The notes beneath the pieces are model-generated. The model saw only the letters and a list, made by a program, of their open reading frames with translations, did not search any database and was not told the DNA's origin. Position numbers and translations under genes: made by a program. Shown here piece after piece: positions 5,326 to 8,047 of a DNA stretch of 8,047 nucleotides (position 1 is the first letter of the stretch; each line of letters opens with the position of its first letter). Origin of the DNA: Planctomycetota bacterium (GTDB taxonomy: Bacteria > Planctomycetota > UBA1135); NCBI GenBank assembly GCA_027021325.1, contig JALUUN010000475.1, positions 1 through 8,047 of the forward strand, written 5' to 3'.

Positions 5326-7269
5326 ATGAAACGCACCATCCTTGCGATGGCGGCGATGCTCCTTGCGGCATCGCCGCTTGCGGCCCAGCTCTCCGAGCGC
5401 CCGGGCAACTCCCAGAGCGGGACCCCGGACACCGACCTCAGTGGCCTGAGCCTGAAGACCCCGCGCGTCCGGGTGGTCCATACCGAGGACCTCACCCTGG
5501 AGGGCGGCTCCCTCTGGCTCCAGCTCATGGATCCCTTCCTGGCCTTCAAGATGGGCAAGGACCTCACCCAGCGCGAGTTCGAGATCGAGCATGGAGTCTT
5601 CGTTGACGGGAACTTCGGCGAGATCTCCAACCTGAAGGGCACCCTGGAGGACGGCGTCACGGCTGCCATCACCGGGAACGACCAGGTTTCCTGCGGCGGC
5701 TGCCACAACCTTCCCTACCGGGATGCTGGCGGCGGCACCAACTTCTCGAAGCACTCGGGCGTCGGTCGAAACGCTCCCCACTTCTTCGGCGGTGGCATCT
5801 TCGACATGCTGGCCTGGCAGATCCGGCAGAAGATGATGCAGCAGATCGATGACAACCGGGACAACTGGATCTCCCTCGCCGAGGCCGCGAACCATGCGGG
5901 TCAGGATCTCCTGGTCGAGCCGACCCCGGGCGCCACGCCGATCTCCTACGGCCGGCCCGACGACGGCGACGGCGACGGCCGTCCGGACCTGAACAGCATC
6001 TTCCTGATCTGGTACGTGGACTCCTCCGGTGCGGTCGTGGACGGGGCCAAGAGCCTGAACGATCCCGGTGTCGCCGGCTACAACTTCGCCCTCGAGGTCT
6101 GGGGCTGGGGTGAGAAGGAGAACAACCTGAACACCACCCTCCGGATCTTCTACTGGGATCCGATCCTGGCTCACACCGGCCTCGATGCCTACGACCCGAC
6201 CATGATCGACGACCCCGAGCACGACGGCTGGGGCGCGGTCTCCAACGCCGGCATCCCGCAGCCCTGGATCGAGCACATTCCGCCGGACCTCGGCAACAAC
6301 CTCAACTCCGTGGGTCTGTCCGTGGACGATCCTGACGGGGACGGCGTCATCTCCGAGATCACCGAGGGTGACCTGGACATGGCCGAGTGGTACATGCTCA
6401 ATGCTCCGCGTCCCGGCCGCGGCCGCATCACCCAGTTCGTCCGCCGGGGCGAAGAGGAGTTCTTCAAGATGGGTTGCGCCGAGTGCCACGTCATGGACTG
6501 GCAGATCGAGCCGGCCGACGACCTGAACCCGGACATCCACAAGCGCTACCTGGGCGACCTGCGCTTCTTCGACCTGGACGTGCGCTTCGATCCGGAGGAT
6601 CAGCGCCTGGAAGGACGCCTGATCAAGCTTTACAGCGTGGATCCGTCCACCGGCATCCACGTGCGGCATCGCAACGGCGCTCTCATCGAGGGCATCGGCA
6701 CCGACTTCCGGAAGCACGAGATGGGTCCGGACTTCTACCAGATGCACTTCGACGGCACCATGCTGCGCGAGTTCCGGACCGCTCCGATCTGGGGCAACGG
6801 TGCCAGCGGCTTCCCCTGGGGGCATGACGGCCTGAGCATGACCCTGGACGATGTGATCCGCCGCCACGGCGGCGAGGCCAAGGCGGCGCGGGATGCCTAC
6901 GTGTCCGCTCCCGGTACGGTCCAGGAGCTGGTCCAGGCCTACCTGCGCTCCTTCCTCCTGTACTCGACCGATCAGATCCCGGCCGACATCGACGGCGACG
7001 GCGTCATCTCCGACTCCTTCATCGTCGCCGGCAAGGACACCGGTTACGAGCGCTTCAACCCCGAGTGGCTGTTCCGCGTCCCCGGGGAGATCGAAGGCAT
7101 GGTCATGAACCACTGGGGCGAGCCGATCCGGAGCGATCAGCTGGTCAACATCGCCGACGCCTACGGCCTGAACCTGGCCGGCCTCGTGGACACCGACGGG
7201 GACACCTTCCCCGACGTCATCGACGAGTGCCCGACCACCTACGGCTACAAGGACGGCTGCAACAACTGA
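5326..7269 (+). CDS. Exported di-heme c-type cytochrome, DHOR/DUF1111-like putative peroxidase with calcium-binding loops
   Basis: A complete 647-aa protein. MKRTILAMAAMLLAASPLAAQ is a classic Sec signal peptide with likely cleavage after ALA-type residues near 20, so the mature protein is periplasmic or secreted. Two covalent heme sites are visible: C123-G-G-C-H127 and C384-A-E-C-H388. The second-domain tail REFRTAPIWG (481-490) with GHDG (499-502), SMTLDDVIRRHGGEA (504-518) and QAYLRSFLLY matches the DUF1111/di-heme oxidoreductase pattern (RTPPLWG...HDG...HGGEA...FL.SL), which is related to bacterial di-heme cytochrome c peroxidases and MauG. Unusual are several acidic calcium loops: a near-canonical EF-hand at 175-186 (DDNRDNWISLAE), DGDGDG loops at 213-221, 335-347 and 554-562, and a C-terminal thrombospondin-3-like loop at 622-633 followed by two cysteines (C635, C645). 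The ATG follows an eight-C run with no Shine-Dalgarno sequence. Peroxide reduction or another oxidation is inferred; electron donor and substrate are unknown. Confidence 0.85.
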   Translation: MKRTILAMAAMLLAASPLAAQLSERPGNSQSGTPDTDLSGLSLKTPRVRVVHTEDLTLEGGSLWLQLMDPFLAFKMGKDLTQREFEIEHGVFVDGNFGEISNLKGTLEDGVTAAITGNDQVSCGGCHNLPYRDAGGGTNFSKHSGVGRNAPHFFGGGIFDMLAWQIRQKMMQQIDDNRDNWISLAEAANHAGQDLLVEPTPGATPISYGRPDDGDGDGRPDLNSIFLIWYVDSSGAVVDGAKSLNDPGVAGYNFALEVWGWGEKENNLNTTLRIFYWDPILAHTGLDAYDPTMIDDPEHDGWGAVSNAGIPQPWIEHIPPDLGNNLNSVGLSVDDPDGDGVISEITEGDLDMAEWYMLNAPRPGRGRITQFVRRGEEEFFKMGCAECHVMDWQIEPADDLNPDIHKRYLGDLRFFDLDVRFDPEDQRLEGRLIKLYSVDPSTGIHVRHRNGALIEGIGTDFRKHEMGPDFYQMHFDGTMLREFRTAPIWGNGASGFPWGHDGLSMTLDDVIRRHGGEAKAARDAYVSAPGTVQELVQAYLRSFLLYSTDQIPADIDGDGVISDSFIVAGKDTGYERFNPEWLFRVPGEIEGMVMNHWGEPIRSDQLVNIADAYGLNLAGLVDTDGDTFPDVIDECPTTYGYKDGCNN

Positions 7270-7276
7270 TCCCGTT

Positions 7277-7306
7277 CCGGCGGGAGGGCGCATGTCCTCC
7301 CGCCGG
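7277..7306 (+). terminator. First hairpin after the cytochrome gene
   Basis: CCGGCGGGAGG (7277-7287) pairs exactly with CCTCCCGCCGG (7296-7306) around an eight-base loop, eight bases after the TGA. GTTCCGG (7274-7280) can alternatively pair with CCGGAAC (7307-7313). No T-run follows. Probably the cytochrome transcript's 3' end. Confidence 0.55.
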
Positions 7307-7314
7307 CCGGAACA

Positions 7315-7346
7315 GCGCCCCGCCGGGTCGAGACCCGGCGGGGCGC
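7315..7346. terminator. Second, very stable hairpin between convergent cytochrome and pgk genes
   Basis: GCGCCCCGCCGGGT (7315-7328) pairs with ACCCGGCGGGGCGC (7333-7346), a perfect 14-bp stem on a CGAG tetraloop. It lies between two convergent genes, 31 bases beyond the pgk stop, and can act in both directions. T-runs are absent on both sides, as is common in GC-rich genomes. Confidence 0.6.
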
Positions 7347-7360
7347 TTCGCGTCTCCGCA

Positions 7361-7400
7361 GGCGGGATCCGCGTCGCTCAGGCGGGATCCGCGTCGCTCA
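7361..7400. repeat. Exact 20-bp tandem duplication at the pgk 3' end
   Basis: Bases 7361-7380 and 7381-7400 are identical (GGCGGGATCCGCGTCGCTCA) and directly adjacent. The copy at 7381-7400 encodes the last residues of pgk; the pgk stop TGA (7378-7380 on the minus strand) is the first three bases, read leftward, of the other copy. The unit is not a multiple of three. Confidence 0.95.
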
Positions 7401-8047
7401 GGGCGGAGATGCCCGGGAGCTCCCGGCCTTCGAGCATGGCCAGGAAGGCGCCGCCGCCGGTGCTCAGGTGGTCCACGGCCTCCGCGGCTCCGACCAGCTT
7501 CACCGCCGCCACCGAGTCGCCGCCGCCGACCACGCTGAGGCAGGAGCTCGCGGCCAGCGCCCGGGCGATGGCCGCCGTCCCTTCCCGGAAGGCCTCCATC
7601 TCGAAGACGCCCATGGGTCCGTTCCAGACCACGGTGCCAGCTTCCTGGAGGATCTTCGTCCAGGCCTCGCGGGTCTCGGGACCGATGTCCAGGCCCATCC
7701 AGCCCTCGGGCACGTGCGGCCCGATGATCCGGGTCGCAGCGTCGGGGGCGAAGCGGTCGGCGGCCACGTGGTCGCGGGGCAGATGCAGCTTGACGCCGAG
7801 TTCCTCGGCTTTCTTCAGGATCTGCAGGGCGGTGTCCACGCGTTCGGCTTCGACCAGGGAGGAGCCGACGGCGATGGACTGGGCCTTGAGGAAGGTGTAG
7901 GCCATGCCGCCGCCGATGAGCATCTCGTCCACGCCTTCGAGAAGGTTCTCCAGGACCAGGATCTTGTCGCTCACCTTGGCGCCGCCGATGACCGCCACCA
8001 GCGGACGCCGCGGCTCCTCGAACACCAGGCGGAAGGCCTCCAGCTCC
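7378..8047 (-). CDS. pgk: Phosphoglycerate kinase, C-terminal domain (5' end outside the window)
   Basis: The frame is open to the window edge, with a visible 222 residues of an enzyme that is usually about 390-400 long. The GTG at 8025 is an internal valine, because family homology (ELEAFRLVFEEPRRP) continues upstream of it. PGK transfers phosphate between 1,3-bisphosphoglycerate and ADP in glycolysis, or the reverse in carbon fixation, in the cytosol. Visible in order from the edge: VAVIGGAKVSDK (17-28), the GGGMAYTF segment (45-52), the nucleotide-domain loop GTVVWNGPMGVFE (137-149), VVGGGDSVAA (172-181) and HLSTGGGAFLAMLEG (193-207), followed by the usual LPGI...L tail. These are the ADP/ATP-binding C-domain motifs, and all look intact. 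The final SDADPA is specified by one copy of a 20-bp tandem duplication whose second copy provides the stop. Upstream neighbours on this strand lie outside the window; gapA is a common partner but cannot be seen here. Confidence 0.96.
   Translation of the reverse strand, partial: ELEAFRLVFEEPRRPLVAVIGGAKVSDKILVLENLLEGVDEMLIGGGMAYTFLKAQSIAVGSSLVEAERVDTALQILKKAEELGVKLHLPRDHVAADRFAPDAATRIIGPHVPEGWMGLDIGPETREAWTKILQEAGTVVWNGPMGVFEMEAFREGTAAIARALAASSCLSVVGGGDSVAAVKLVGAAEAVDHLSTGGGAFLAMLEGRELPGISALSDADPA

Noticed and set aside
5013..5606. A 197-codon plus-strand open frame in the gap before the cytochrome
   Set aside because: It ends out of frame inside the cytochrome gene, lacks motifs and has a Pro/Arg/Gly-rich chance composition.
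4564..7293. A 909-codon open frame antisense to the membrane protein and cytochrome genes
   Set aside because: Its translation is a low-complexity Val/Gly/Asp/Ala-rich sequence typical of the reverse strand of GC-rich genes, while the opposite strand has a signal peptide, heme motifs and family signatures.
1..8047. CRISPR array, tRNA, insertion sequence, or a defence or secondary-metabolite cluster
   Set aside because: No repeat-spacer series, cloverleaf, transposase or system-specific genes are visible on either strand.

Overview
This is a very GC-rich bacterial window (roughly two thirds GC or more by eye) with six protein-coding genes, two of them cut by the window edges. Long antisense and out-of-frame ORFs occur throughout and are by-products of base composition. 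The pairing of a large Asp-box (BNR) secreted-type protein with a di-heme c-type cytochrome carrying several calcium loops, plus an Asp-box C-terminal domain of a kind I associate with Planctomycetota or other environmental high-GC phyla, suggests such a lineage. The window contains no rRNA or marker set that fixes the phylum, so this is a weak inference.

Layout: (1) 2-1993 (+), the 3' part of a nine-Asp-box beta-propeller protein, followed by a GC-rich hairpin. (2) 2091-3143 (+), a zinc-independent MDR quinone oxidoreductase/VAT-1-like enzyme; a strong imperfect hairpin ends three bases before its ATG. (3) 4521-3140 (-), a two-gene operon: ribulose-phosphate 3-epimerase (rpe), then a small acyl-ACP-desaturase/ferritin-like diiron protein joined by an ATGA overlap. 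Its end converges tail to tail with the MDR gene, and both stop codons share one CTAG palindrome. (4) 4527-4574, a divergent promoter region with a perfect 11-bp inverted repeat that places a TAGAAT -10 box in each direction. It would drive rpe leftward, apparently leaderless, and a 126-aa two-helix membrane protein (4615-4995) rightward. (5) 4996-5325, a 330-base non-coding stretch with several possible RNA stems and a candidate promoter. (6) 5326-7269 (+), an exported di-heme cytochrome of the DHOR/DUF1111 putative-peroxidase type with embedded EF-hand and thrombospondin-3-like calcium loops. (7) 7277-7346, two strong hairpins between convergent genes. (8) 8047-7378 (-), the C-terminal nucleotide-binding domain of phosphoglycerate kinase (pgk); a 20-bp tandem duplication at its 3' end supplies its present stop codon.

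The genes do not form one obvious pathway. pgk and rpe are central carbon metabolism (glycolysis/Calvin cycle and pentose phosphate). The cytochrome and Asp-box protein are envelope or periplasmic. The MDR enzyme and diiron protein are redox enzymes of uncertain substrate. I found no CRISPR array, insertion sequence, tRNA, rRNA or defence system. The most distinctive signals are the pgk stop-codon duplication, the inverted-repeat divergent promoter, the compact diiron protein linked to rpe, the calcium-loop-rich cytochrome, and the possibly structured leader upstream of it.
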